Shown here piece by piece: positions 55,601 to 63,862 of a DNA stretch of 64,000 nt. The position numbers and the translations under genes are program-made. The notes below the pieces were generated by a model. The model was not told the origin of the DNA. It did no database searches and saw nothing but the letters and a program-made list of their open reading frames with translations. Source of the stretch: Bacteroidota bacterium (GTDB lineage: Bacteria > Bacteroidota > Bacteroidia > JAHEXY01); assembly GCA_023251875.1 (NCBI GenBank), contig JAHEXY010000002.1, forward strand, positions 371,591 to 435,590. The letters run 5' to 3'. Within the stretch, counting starts at the first letter, position 1. Each line of letters begins with the position of its first letter.

Positions 55601-56962
55601 ATGTATTATAATAATATTCTTGAAACCATTGGCAATACGCCTATGGTTAAGCTTAATAAAGTAGTGAGAGATATCAATGCTACTGTATTGGCTAAGGTTG
55701 AAACTTTTAATCCTGGCAACTCCGTTAAAGATAGAATGGCGCTTAAAATGATTGAAGATGCTGAGAAATCTGGAAAATTAAAACCGGGAGGAACCATTAT
55801 TGAAGGCACATCAGGCAATACCGGAATGGGGCTTGCTCTGGCTGCCGTTGTAAAAGGATACAAATGTATTTTTGCTACTACCGATAAACAGTCGAAAGAA
55901 AAAGCAGATATGATGAAAGCCTTGGGAGCAGAGGTTGTTGTTTGTCCAACGAATGTTTTACCTGAAGATCCTAAAAGTTATTACTCTGTTTCAAAACGAT
56001 TGGCGCAAGAAACCCCTAATTCTTTTTATTGCAATCAGTATGATAATTTATCAAACCGTCAGGCACATTATGAAAGTACAGGGCCAGAAATTTGGAAACA
56101 AACCGAAGGAAAAATTACGCATTTGGTTTGCACAGCCGGAACAGGAGGTACTATTACCGGAACAGCCATGTATTTAAAAGAAAAAAATCCAAATATTCAA
56201 GTATGGGCAATTGATGTATACGGTTCATTGCTTACCAAATATTATAGAACCGGTGAAATTGATATGAAAGAAGTGCATCCCTATATTTCAGAAGGTTTTG
56301 GAGAAGACTTTGTACCACAAAATTATAACATGAGTGTGATAGACCATTTTGAACAAGTTACCGATAAAGATGGAGCAGTAATGGCAAGAAGATTAACCAG
56401 AGAAGATGGCATTTTTTGCGGATATAGTGCAGGATCATGCTTGCAAGGCTTAATGCAATTAAAAGACAGATTAAAAAAAGAAGATGTAGTAGTTTGTATT
56501 TTTCATGATCATGGAAGCAGGTATGTTGGAAAAATATTTAACGATGATTGGATGCGTGAACGTGGTTTTTTAGAAAATCCGAAAGTAACCATGAGAACCG
56601 TTATTGAAAAGCGAAATAAGTCAATAAAATTAATTTCTGTTGATGCCAGTCAAACAATTGCTGAAGCAGCACACATTCTCACCAAAGAAAATATTTCTCA
56701 AATGCCTGTTATGAATGGGGAGCAAATTGTGGGTTCAATAAGTGAATCTCATTTATTTGCCATGTTAATGGATAAGCCCGGTATAAAAAATAAACCTGTA
56801 AGAGATGTAATGCAAGAAGCATTTCCCATTATTCAGCCTGGCATGCCGGTAGATGAAATTTCTTCTAAACTTACCAAAACAGTGGGTGCCGTTTTAGTGA
56901 GTGATAATGGAAAAATGCAAATTGTTACCAAGCACGATATTTTGCAGGCTTTAACGAATTAA
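55601..56962 (+). CDS. cbs: Cystathionine beta-synthase (PLP domain plus CBS pair)
   Basis: This 453-residue enzyme condenses serine (or a related amino acid) with homocysteine to cystathionine. The fold-type II PLP domain has the Schiff-base lysine at K43 (GNSVKDRM) and phosphate-binding loop GTSGNTG (69-75). A Gly-rich CTAGTGGTITG loop follows. Residues about 335-453 carry two CBS motifs (QTIAEAAHILTKENISQMPV; VGAVLVSDNGKMQIVTKHDIL), which in mammalian CBS bind S-adenosylmethionine. Cysteine synthase activity cannot be excluded from sequence, but the CBS pair argues for the cystathionine enzyme. Confidence 0.9.
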   Translation: MYYNNILETIGNTPMVKLNKVVRDINATVLAKVETFNPGNSVKDRMALKMIEDAEKSGKLKPGGTIIEGTSGNTGMGLALAAVVKGYKCIFATTDKQSKEKADMMKALGAEVVVCPTNVLPEDPKSYYSVSKRLAQETPNSFYCNQYDNLSNRQAHYESTGPEIWKQTEGKITHLVCTAGTGGTITGTAMYLKEKNPNIQVWAIDVYGSLLTKYYRTGEIDMKEVHPYISEGFGEDFVPQNYNMSVIDHFEQVTDKDGAVMARRLTREDGIFCGYSAGSCLQGLMQLKDRLKKEDVVVCIFHDHGSRYVGKIFNDDWMRERGFLENPKVTMRTVIEKRNKSIKLISVDASQTIAEAAHILTKENISQMPVMNGEQIVGSISESHLFAMLMDKPGIKNKPVRDVMQEAFPIIQPGMPVDEISSKLTKTVGAVLVSDNGKMQIVTKHDILQALTN

Positions 56963-56967
56963 ATATA

Positions 56968-57040
56968 GATTGCTTCATTCGTACCTCATTCGCAATGACG
57001 GTAATAATTAGCGTCATTGTAAGCAAAGCGAAGCAATCTA
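56968..57040. repeat. Interspersed inverted repeat (GATTGCTTC...GAAGCAATC)
   Basis: AGATTGCTTC (56968-56977) and GAAGCAATCT (57031-57040) form the outer arms; inner parts GCAATGACG (56993-57001) and CGTCATTG (57013-57020) also pair. This type of intergenic element is dispersed in many bacterial genomes. It starts 5 bp after the cystathionine synthase stop. Confidence 0.75.
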
Positions 57041-57096
57041 ATGTCAAATAGAGAATATAGTGAACAAACAAATATTAGAAGTAAACTAAATACAAA

Positions 57097-57870
57097 ATGA
57101 AAAGCAAAGAAGACATTGTTTCAAATTGGCTTCCCCGATATACCGGTCGCGAGTTAAAAGATTTTGGTGAATATATTTTGTTAACTAATTTTCAAAATTA
57201 TGTTACGCAGTTTGCAAAACAACATAATGTTGAAGTGGTAGGAGCAGATAAGCCCATGCCTAGTGCATCTGCAAATGGAATTACTATTATTAATTTTAGT
57301 ATGGGTAGTGCCAATGCAGCTACTATTATGGATTTGCTTTCTGCTATTCATCCTAAAGCATGTTTGTTTTTGGGTAAATGTGGAGGATTAAAAAAGAAAA
57401 ACGAAGTAGGCGATTTAATTTTACCAATTGCAGCTATTAGAGGTGATGGAACTTCTGATGATTATTTTCCGGTCGAGGTTCCGGCATTGCCTGCATTTAA
57501 TTTGCAAAAAGCAGTTTCAACAACCATTCGTAATAATAATCTAGATTATTGGACAGGCACTGTATATACTACCAATCGAAGGGTATGGGAACATGATGAA
57601 GAATTTAAAGAATATTTAAGAAAGCTGCGTTGCATGGCCATTGATATGGAAACTGCGACTATTTTCAGTGTTGGTTTTCATAATCACATTCCAACAGGCG
57701 CATTGTTATTGGTTTCTGATCAACCCATGATTTCAACAGGTGTAAAAACATCGGAAAGCGACAAAGTAGTTACTACTAATTTTGTTGAAAGGCATTTAAA
57801 AATAGGAGTTGAATCTTTAGAAGAATTAATTAATAATGGATTAACGGTTAAACATTTGAGGTTTGAATGA
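57097..57870 (+). CDS. amn: AMP nucleosidase
   Basis: This 257-residue protein is of the shorter Bacteroidota type. The enzyme splits AMP into adenine and ribose 5-phosphate and thereby tunes adenylate levels. It belongs to the nucleoside phosphorylase fold: ISVNFSMGSANAATIMDLLS-like phosphate region (INFSMGSANAATIMDLLSAI), LFLGKCGGLKK, GDLILPIAAIRGDGTSDDY and the catalytic acidic segment CMAIDMETATIFSVGF. It is full length for the family. The ATG of a small methylase-like remnant overlaps its stop (ATGA). Confidence 0.9.
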   Translation: MKSKEDIVSNWLPRYTGRELKDFGEYILLTNFQNYVTQFAKQHNVEVVGADKPMPSASANGITIINFSMGSANAATIMDLLSAIHPKACLFLGKCGGLKKKNEVGDLILPIAAIRGDGTSDDYFPVEVPALPAFNLQKAVSTTIRNNNLDYWTGTVYTTNRRVWEHDEEFKEYLRKLRCMAIDMETATIFSVGFHNHIPTGALLLVSDQPMISTGVKTSESDKVVTTNFVERHLKIGVESLEELINNGLTVKHLRFE

Positions 57871-58136
57871 GCTTACGCGCTATAAAGCAATATCAGTTAG
57901 AAGTAGAAAAGATTATTCAGTTTGGCGACACAAAAAAGAAAACGGCCATTTGGAATGCTTTTTATAGCCGGCTTAACGAATATACCCAACTATTGCAGAA
58001 AAATGTGACACCTATTCATTTTGCAGATTATTAACAACAGGTAATTGATTTACTGAAAAGAGTTTGTACAGTGAGTGTTAAAACAATGAAAATTATTGGT
58101 GAACGGGAAATAATTACCTATTTAAAAACTTTCTAA
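57867..58136 (+). pseudogene. Remnant of a DNA methylase/restriction-type gene
   Basis: An ATG overlapping the amn stop opens a 55-codon frame (MSLRAIKQYQLEVEKIIQFG ... FADY). After the TAA at 58032-58034 the same frame continues QQVIDLLKRVCTVSVKTMKI to a stop at 58134-58136. The first ~40 residues resemble the N-terminus, and the part after the stop the C-terminus, of adenine-specific type ISP-like methylase/restriction proteins. That would mean almost all of the gene has been deleted and a nonsense mutation added. The match is from memory and not verified. The first 55-residue frame could still be translated. Confidence 0.5.
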
Positions 58137-58224
58137 ACTATCAATTCTCATTGTACATTTAGTAAAATTTCGTAAACTTGCAGCCTGTTTTTAAAGGATA
58201 AACAAACCGTATCAAAATAAAAAT

Positions 58225-59121
58225 TTGCTCAGCCCATTAACATATACTGCTGATAAAGAATTTTCTTTAGCTATTAAGCTAAAAGATTACGTAATGCTTA
58301 CCAAATTCCGCTTAACCACAACTGTTGTTCTTTCGGCTGTATTGGGCTATTCTATTGCAGCTCGTGAAATCAATTGGATTACATTGTTATGTTTGGCATT
58401 AGGCGGTTTTATGACAACTGCATCGGCTAACACCTTTAATCAAATTATAGAAAAAGATATTGATAAATTAATGAGCAGAACTGCTAATAGACCTTTACCC
58501 ACAGGAAGAATGTCTGTAACAGAGGCCCTGATTTTTGCTCTAATTATGGCTATAGGCGGTTTTTTTATCCTTACATATTTTGTTAATTTATTTAGCGGAA
58601 TAATGAGTATCACATCCCTTCTTCTTTATGTTCTTGCTTATACACCTCTAAAAAGAATTTCATCTGTATCTGTATTGGTTGGTGCAATTCCTGGAGCAAT
58701 GCCTCCATTGATTGGTTGGGTTGCGGCTACTAACAATCTTGCATTTGAAGCTTGGATATTATTTGCCATTCAATTTATTTGGCAGTTTCCTCATTTTTGG
58801 TCCATAGCTTGGGTATTGAATGATGATTATCAAAAGGCTGGATTTAAAATGTTGCCATCAAGTGGAGGAAAAAATCAAGCAACAGCATTTCAAATCATGG
58901 CCTATACGCTGGGTTTAATTCCATTAAGCTTATTGCCCTTTATGTTTAAAATGTCAGGAGGCTTGTCGGCTACTTTTATATTAATTGCAGGTATTGTTTT
59001 TTCTGTTTTTTCAATACGGTTGTTTAGAAAATGTACAGATGATTTAGCAAAAAAAATTATGTTTTTTTCATTTATTTATTTGCCAATTGTGCAATTACTA
59101 TTGGTGTTAAATAAATTATAA
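58225..59121 (+). CDS. ctaB: Heme O synthase (protoheme IX farnesyltransferase)
   Basis: This 298-residue protein of the UbiA superfamily has seven to nine membrane helices. It attaches a farnesyl group to heme B to make heme O, a precursor needed by heme-copper oxidases. The prenyl-diphosphate motif NTFNQIIEKDIDKLMSRTANRPLPTGRMS is clear, and a second Asp motif follows at VLNDDYQKAGFKML. No ATG precedes the conserved KDYVMLTKFRL start, so the TTG at 58225 is taken as the start. It is the first gene of the cytochrome oxidase block. A palindromic repeat begins on its last base. Confidence 0.9.
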   Translation: MLSPLTYTADKEFSLAIKLKDYVMLTKFRLTTTVVLSAVLGYSIAAREINWITLLCLALGGFMTTASANTFNQIIEKDIDKLMSRTANRPLPTGRMSVTEALIFALIMAIGGFFILTYFVNLFSGIMSITSLLLYVLAYTPLKRISSVSVLVGAIPGAMPPLIGWVAATNNLAFEAWILFAIQFIWQFPHFWSIAWVLNDDYQKAGFKMLPSSGGKNQATAFQIMAYTLGLIPLSLLPFMFKMSGGLSATFILIAGIVFSVFSIRLFRKCTDDLAKKIMFFSFIYLPIVQLLLVLNKL

Positions 59122-59154
59122 CCTCTCCCCAACCCTCTCCAAAGGAGAGGGAGG
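59121..59154. repeat. CTCTCC/GGAGAG palindromic repeat between ctaB and coxIII
   Basis: This is nearly identical to 46221-46254 (AACCTCTCCCCAACCCTCTC then CAAAGGAGAGGGAGG). As in the atp cluster it lies between two genes that are probably co-transcribed. Confidence 0.8.
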
Positions 59155-59184
59155 AAATCAAAGTTGGGAACATTCATTAAATAA

Positions 59185-59763
59185 ATGGAATCATTGAGCT
59201 TACAAGAAGAAAATTTAGCAGAAAGAAATAGCGCTTCTAAAAAATTATTGCTTTGGGTTGGCATTGGTAGCATGGTGATGTTATTTGCCGGATTAACCAG
59301 TGCCTATATTGTTCGTAAAATGGAAGGTGAGTGGAAACCATTTAATCTTCCTCTTGCATTTTATTTTAGTACAGCCATTATTATTTTAAGTAGTGTAACC
59401 ATTAACATGGCATTATCGTATGCAAGAAAAGATAAATTGGTTCAATCAAAACAATTTTTGTTTTTAACATTTTTATTGGGATGTGGATTTGTTTTTTCCC
59501 AAGTAATGGGCTGGGGAGCATTAGTAGGACAAGGTATTTATTTGGTTGGTAATCCATCAGGCTCATTTTTATTTGTTTTAACGGGCTTACATATTGTGCA
59601 TCTTGTTGGAGGTATTATTGCATTAATTGTTGTAAATATAAGAGCAGTAATGAATAAATATAATTCTCAAAATACTTTAGGTATTGAACTATCGGCATCC
59701 TATTGGCATTTTTTGGATTTATTATGGATATATTTATTCCTTTTTTTATTTTTTATTCATTAA
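59185..59763 (+). CDS. Cytochrome c oxidase subunit III-like protein (five-helix form)
   Basis: This 192-residue membrane protein of the heme-copper oxidase subunit III family has LLWVGIGSMVMLFAGLTSAYIVRK as first helix and the characteristic GLHIVHLVGGIIALIV and ELSASYWHFLDLLWIYLFLFLF blocks (His and Trp conserved). Subunit III stabilises the oxidase and helps oxygen or proton access; it has no redox centre. A second, longer subunit III-type gene follows after 54 bp; the pair is a usual feature of Bacteroidota caa3-type clusters. Confidence 0.9.
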   Translation: MESLSLQEENLAERNSASKKLLLWVGIGSMVMLFAGLTSAYIVRKMEGEWKPFNLPLAFYFSTAIIILSSVTINMALSYARKDKLVQSKQFLFLTFLLGCGFVFSQVMGWGALVGQGIYLVGNPSGSFLFVLTGLHIVHLVGGIIALIVVNIRAVMNKYNSQNTLGIELSASYWHFLDLLWIYLFLFLFFIH

Positions 59764-59817
59764 ACTTGTAACCAAAATTATTCACAACACATAAAAATAA
59801 TTTACAACTAAATAAAT

Positions 59818-60537
59818 ATGGCAGGACATTCAACAGCAACAAAAGAAAATTGGAGTGGAGGAACTTCACCTTTTGGCATTAGCTATGGCAAAATGATGAT
59901 GTGGTTCTTTTTAATTTCTGATGCATTAACATTTGGCGGTTTACTAACAGCTTATGGCTTTATGCGCCATAAACATGCTGATGTATGGCCTAAAGCAGAA
60001 GATGTATTTACACATTTTCCGTTTTACGAAGGTCATATTAAATTAGCCTATGTTGGTTTTATGACTTTTGTTCTTATTGTAAGTTCTTATACCATGGTAC
60101 GAGCTGTTGAAGCCGGACATCGTTTGAATAAAAAAGGAGTTCTCATATGGATGTTTTTTACTATTATTGGAGGTTTAATATTTGTAGGATCTCAAGCTTG
60201 GGAGTGGTATCATTTTATTGAAGGTACAGAGGCTGGTGTATGGAAAAATGTTATTGAAAACGGACAAGTAGTTCATAAATTAGTTCACGGAGCAAATTTA
60301 CATTATAATGAATATGGTGATACTCCTTTATTTGCCGATTTCTTTTTCTTTATAACAGGCTTTCACGGTTTTCACGTATTTAGTGGTGTAGTAATTAATT
60401 TTATTATCTTTTTAAATGTATTGAAAGGTACTTATGATAAAACAGGACATTATGAAATGGTTGAAAAATCAGGTTTGTATTGGCACTTTGTAGATTTAGT
60501 GTGGGTATTTGTTTTTACTTTCTTTTATTTACTTTAA
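59818..60537 (+). CDS. Cytochrome c oxidase subunit III (longer paralogue)
   Basis: This 239-residue protein is homologous to the preceding one but has an added loop (ENGQVVHKLVHGANLHYNEYGDTP) between helices. Conserved parts are GKMMMWFFLISDALTFGGLLTAYGFMRH, FITGFHGFHVFSGVVINF and EKSGLYWHFVDLVWVFVFTFFYL. It probably occupies the subunit III position of the oxidase, with the shorter paralogue having a related role. Genes for subunits I and II are not in the window; they are not directly upstream of ctaB. Confidence 0.92.
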   Translation: MAGHSTATKENWSGGTSPFGISYGKMMMWFFLISDALTFGGLLTAYGFMRHKHADVWPKAEDVFTHFPFYEGHIKLAYVGFMTFVLIVSSYTMVRAVEAGHRLNKKGVLIWMFFTIIGGLIFVGSQAWEWYHFIEGTEAGVWKNVIENGQVVHKLVHGANLHYNEYGDTPLFADFFFFITGFHGFHVFSGVVINFIIFLNVLKGTYDKTGHYEMVEKSGLYWHFVDLVWVFVFTFFYLL

Positions 60538-60550
60538 TAAAATGAACTGT

Positions 60551-60573
60551 GTGGCTTCGACAAACTCAGCCAC
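60551..60573. repeat. GTGGCT...AGCCAC palindromic repeat
   Basis: GTGGCT (60551-60556) pairs with AGCCAC (60568-60573) around TCGACAAACTC. Elements with a TCGACAA/CTCAG centre are scattered in many bacterial genomes. It lies between the subunit III and IV genes. Confidence 0.65.
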
Positions 60574-60629
60574 CCAACAAAATAAAAACACTTTAAACTT
60601 GGAACTTTAAAACTTTAAACTAAAAATAT

Positions 60630-61001
60630 ATGGAAAGAGATGATTGTTACGAATATTCTTTAGACCACATACATGGCGAAGAAGAAGGCAAAAAAATAGT
60701 AAGCTGGTTTAATAAAGTTATTCTTATTTTAACAGCTATAACAATATTTGAATTGTTTTTAGGATTTCAAGTACCTAAAACTTCAGAACATTGGTGGATG
60801 GTAAAGTTGGCCTTTCTTGTTCTTACTATTTTAAAAGCTGCATTTATTGTATTGGAATTTATGCACCTTAGGGATGAGAAAATGCAGCTTAGGTTGATTA
60901 TCCTAATTCCATATATGTCTTTTATAGCTTATCTGGTTTATATTTGCCTTAATGAGTCCACATCAATGTTTGATACCAACGTTTTGCTAGGGCACTTTTA
61001 A
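60630..61001 (+). CDS. Cytochrome c oxidase subunit IV (prokaryotic COX4 family)
   Basis: This 123-residue small membrane protein has three helices (VILILTAITIFELFLGF; LAFLVLTILKAAFIVLEFMHL; LIILIPYMSFIAYLVYICL). The layout and the K(A/L)AFIV...FMHLRDE motif match prokaryotic cytochrome oxidase subunit IV. It has no redox centre and is thought to assist assembly. The ATG is preceded by AACTTTAAACTAAAAATAT, one of the G-poor leaders common in this window. Confidence 0.88.
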   Translation: MERDDCYEYSLDHIHGEEEGKKIVSWFNKVILILTAITIFELFLGFQVPKTSEHWWMVKLAFLVLTILKAAFIVLEFMHLRDEKMQLRLIILIPYMSFIAYLVYICLNESTSMFDTNVLLGHF

Positions 61002-61040
61002 ATAAGTGTAGATTATCAATTGTAAATTATTAATTATTTT

Positions 61041-61694
61041 TTGGGCAAGTACAACAAATCATTTATTCTTTTTACTGTTTTAGCACTCCCTGCTATATTG
61101 TATTATGTTTTTTCTACAACCAGCAAAAATAATTTAATGCCTTTGCCCATTTTTGGACCTAGAGAAATTGCAGAAGATTCAAAAGACACCATTTATCATA
61201 CCATACCTACATTTAAGTTTATTGATCAAAAAGGAGATTCTGTTTCTAATAAAGATTTTTTAGGCAATGTTACAGTAGTAGATTATTTTTTTACTTCTTG
61301 CGAAGGTATTTGCCCCAAATTAAGCTATCAATTACAGAGGGTTCAAAATGCAGAGAAATTTAGAAAAGATTTTAGAATTTTATCGCATACCGTAAATCCT
61401 GAAAAAGATTCCGTTTCGGTTTTAGCAGCATATGCAAAACAATTTGGCGCCAATGATAGTATTTGGCATTTGGTTACAGGAGATAAACAACAATTGTATG
61501 ATGTAGCTAGAAATGGATATTATTTAGTAGCAGATAAAGGTGATGGTGGTCCCCAAGATTTTATTCATTCCGAAAAATTTGTTCTAATAGATAAGCAAGG
61601 CCGTATTCGTGGTTATTATGATGGTACAAGTGAAGCTCAGGTTGATACCCTAATTACAGAGATTTATGTTTTGTATAAGGAATACCAAAAATGA
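61041..61694 (+). CDS. SCO-family copper chaperone
   Basis: This 217-residue thioredoxin-fold protein is anchored by an N-terminal helix (about 7-24). The copper-binding pair is CEGIC (C87, C91) and the partner His is H176 (DFIHSEKFVLID). SCO proteins deliver copper to or reduce the CuA site of oxidase subunit II. TTG appears to be the start, giving MGKYNKSFILFTVLALPAIL; there is no ATG nearby. The stop overlaps the next gene by 4 bp (ATGA). Context with oxidase subunits supports an assembly role. Confidence 0.92.
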   Translation: MGKYNKSFILFTVLALPAILYYVFSTTSKNNLMPLPIFGPREIAEDSKDTIYHTIPTFKFIDQKGDSVSNKDFLGNVTVVDYFFTSCEGICPKLSYQLQRVQNAEKFRKDFRILSHTVNPEKDSVSVLAAYAKQFGANDSIWHLVTGDKQQLYDVARNGYYLVADKGDGGPQDFIHSEKFVLIDKQGRIRGYYDGTSEAQVDTLITEIYVLYKEYQK

Positions 61695-62215
61695 AATCTA
61701 AAGATTCAACATACCTTCCCATTATTACTGCACTTTCAATTGCAATTCCTTTTGTAGTTGCATTGCTCATGTTATTACCTGATAAATTGAATTTGGGTGA
61801 AAATGTGAAAAACCTTCCCTTATTTCATGCTATGTTAAATGGAGCTACCGCAATAGCTTTATTGTTTGGTTTTTATTTTATCAAGAATAAAAAAATTACA
61901 TATCATAGAACAAGTATGCTTACTGCGTTTTGTTTTTCAAGTGTGTTTTTAGTTTCATATGTAACCTATCATATATCTGTACCGGCATCAAAATTTGGTG
62001 GAGAAGGAAACATCAGATATTTTTATTTTTTCATACTCATTACTCATATTGTTTTAGCTGCAACAATAGTTCCTTTGGCTTTACTTTCTATTTATAGAGG
62101 ATTAACCGGTGAAATTCAAAAACACCGTAAAATAGCTACGATTACCTTCCCTATATGGTTATATGTAGCCATTACCGGAGTATTGGTGTATTTATTTATG
62201 CAGCCGTATTATTAA
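61691..62215 (+). CDS. DUF420 membrane protein
   Basis: This 174-residue protein has about five membrane helices, with FHAMLNGATAIALLFGFYF, YHRTSMLTAFCFSSVFLVSY, ILITHIVLAATIVPLALLS and YRGLTG...HRKIATITFPIWLYVAITGVLVY. These are hallmarks of DUF420, found with oxidase assembly genes such as SCO in Bacteroidota and Firmicutes. His residues in three helices (NGA-, YHR- and THI- regions) could bind a metal or heme. The start overlaps the SCO stop, so the two are coupled. Its role is inferred from context. Confidence 0.9.
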   Translation: MKSKDSTYLPIITALSIAIPFVVALLMLLPDKLNLGENVKNLPLFHAMLNGATAIALLFGFYFIKNKKITYHRTSMLTAFCFSSVFLVSYVTYHISVPASKFGGEGNIRYFYFFILITHIVLAATIVPLALLSIYRGLTGEIQKHRKIATITFPIWLYVAITGVLVYLFMQPYY

Positions 62216-62256
62216 ATTGAACTACAGAATTATTACTAATAGCGCAAGCCACTATA

Positions 62257-63255
62257 ATGACCGCCCAACAAATCATATCCGACTTAAAAAAGAAAAACTA
62301 CAAACCTATTTATTTTTTAATGGGAGACGAGCCTTATTTTATTGATGAAATTGCAGATTATGTTTCTGAAAATGTTTTGGCAGAACATGAGCGTGATTTT
62401 AATCAAACCATTTTATATGGTAAAGAGGCCGATCCAATGCGGATTATGAGTGAAGCCAAACGTTATCCCATGATGGCTGAACGCCAAGTGGTAATTGTTA
62501 AAGAAGCGCAAAATATAAATGATATAGATAAACTTGCTTTGTATGTTGAAAATCCTCAACCCACAACTGTTTTAGTTATTTGCTACAAATACAAAACACT
62601 TGATAAACGAAAAGCATTCGCCAAGCAAATTGATAAACATGCCGTTTTATTTGATTCAAAAAAATTATACGACAACCAAATCCCTGATTGGATAGCAGGA
62701 TATTTAAGAGAAAGAGGATATCAAATTCAAGTAAAGGCATTGGTTATGCTAGTTGAGTTTTTAGGCAATGATTTGAGTAAAATTACCAATGAGCTGAGCA
62801 AGCTCATGATTATTGTGCCTAAAGAAAAGGAAATTACTGCCGATGATATTGAAAGAAATATTGGTATAAGTAAAGAGTACAATATTTTTGAATTGCAAAA
62901 AGCCTTGGGAGCAAAAAATATTTTAAAGGCCAATCAGATTGTACATTATTTTGGAGCCAATGCAAAAGAGAATCCATTGGTAATGGTTGTCTCCTCTTTG
63001 TATTCGTATTACAGCAAAATATTGGTAATGCATTATGCCGAAGATAAAAGTGCTGCCGGATTAGCCTCTGCGTTAAAAGTAAATCCTTTTTTTGTAAAAG
63101 ATTACCAACAAGCCGCTCGCAATTATTCTATCAATAAATTAAGAGACATTTTTTCTTACCTACGCGAAACGGATATGCGATCAAAAGGAGTAGATAATGT
63201 TTCTGCTACTGATGGAGAGTTATTGAAAGAATTGGTATTTAAAATTTTGCATTAA
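62257..63255 (+). CDS. holA: DNA polymerase III subunit delta
   Basis: This 332-residue protein matches the delta clamp-loader subunit that opens the beta sliding clamp. It starts MTAQQIISDLKKKNYKPIYF, then LMGDEPYFIDEIADYVSENV, MMAERQVVIVKEAQNIN, and the three-domain layout ends in a helical collar (DNVSATDGELLKELVFKIL). Length is standard. It lacks Walker motifs, as expected for delta. It follows the oxidase block by 41 bp and is unrelated to it in function; likely its own transcript. Confidence 0.93.
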   Translation: MTAQQIISDLKKKNYKPIYFLMGDEPYFIDEIADYVSENVLAEHERDFNQTILYGKEADPMRIMSEAKRYPMMAERQVVIVKEAQNINDIDKLALYVENPQPTTVLVICYKYKTLDKRKAFAKQIDKHAVLFDSKKLYDNQIPDWIAGYLRERGYQIQVKALVMLVEFLGNDLSKITNELSKLMIIVPKEKEITADDIERNIGISKEYNIFELQKALGAKNILKANQIVHYFGANAKENPLVMVVSSLYSYYSKILVMHYAEDKSAAGLASALKVNPFFVKDYQQAARNYSINKLRDIFSYLRETDMRSKGVDNVSATDGELLKELVFKILH

Positions 63256-63259
63256 TATA

Positions 63260-63401
63260 TTACTTCACCCCATACACTAAAGAAACATACCCCATTCTGC
63301 CAATATAGGGGTCTCCGTATGTTTGATATTGCATATTGTTTAAAAGATTTGAGACTCCAACTTTTACAGTTGGGTTAATACATTTGCCATATAATTAAAA
63401 T
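63260..63401 (-). pseudogene. TonB-dependent receptor 3'-end fragment (duplicate)
   Basis: On the minus strand this stretch encodes VKVGVSNLLNNMQYQTYGDP then YIGRMGYVSLVYGVK and stop. It matches the end of the receptor gene that enters the window at its right edge (63863-64000). One base is missing just upstream of the shared part (23 versus 24 nt before GTAAA), so the frame is broken. No upstream receptor body exists here. It is a relic copy of a receptor 3' end. Confidence 0.8.
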
Positions 63402-63533
63402 ATGCCCTATTTAATAATTATATGTTTTGGTTTTTATAAACATATAATTAACTTTGCCAACCCATTTTTCTATACCCTTTCCAAGAAACCTCTCAAGCTT
63501 TATTATGTTATTAACCATTTAATCTATTTTACT

Positions 63534-63767
63534 ATGAGAGTATCTGTTTTGTCATTGTCCTTATGTTTATTTGTTAGCGTTATTCTATTGTCTTCTTGCA
63601 GAAAATATGAAACCTGTACCTATACCGGTTATGATCTTAATGGAGACTATGTAAGTTATACATATCAAAAGGAGTATAAGGCATATTGGAAAAGAATTAA
63701 TAAAGAAGAGTGCCAATACAATGCTGAAACACTTACTGAAGGAAATTGCGAATGTGTAGAAGAATAA
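63534..63767 (+). CDS. Small lipoprotein of unknown function
   Basis: The ATG at 63534 gives a 77-residue protein with a signal peptide and lipobox LLSSC (lipidated C22). The mature part has YETCTYTGYDLNGDYVSYTY and ends EECQYNAETLTEGNCECVEE, with five further Cys that could form disulphides. An upstream in-frame ATG at 63402 would add 44 residues with no signal-peptide logic and is rejected. It lies on the plus strand between two copies of a TonB receptor 3' end, so it looks like an inserted cargo. No family recognised. Confidence 0.65.
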   Translation: MRVSVLSLSLCLFVSVILLSSCRKYETCTYTGYDLNGDYVSYTYQKEYKAYWKRINKEECQYNAETLTEGNCECVEE

Positions 63768-63862
63768 TTTTAATACTCATAATAAGCTGTTTAAACTTTT
63801 ATTATCATACATGAAAGTTTATTTTTTCTTGGAAAGAATAAACTCTCATGTTGCTAATTTTA

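Noticed and set aside
63402-63533. N-terminal extension of the lipoprotein from an upstream ATG
   Set aside because: The extra 44 residues would place the signal peptide and lipobox in the middle of the protein; the ATG at 63534 gives a standard lipoprotein.
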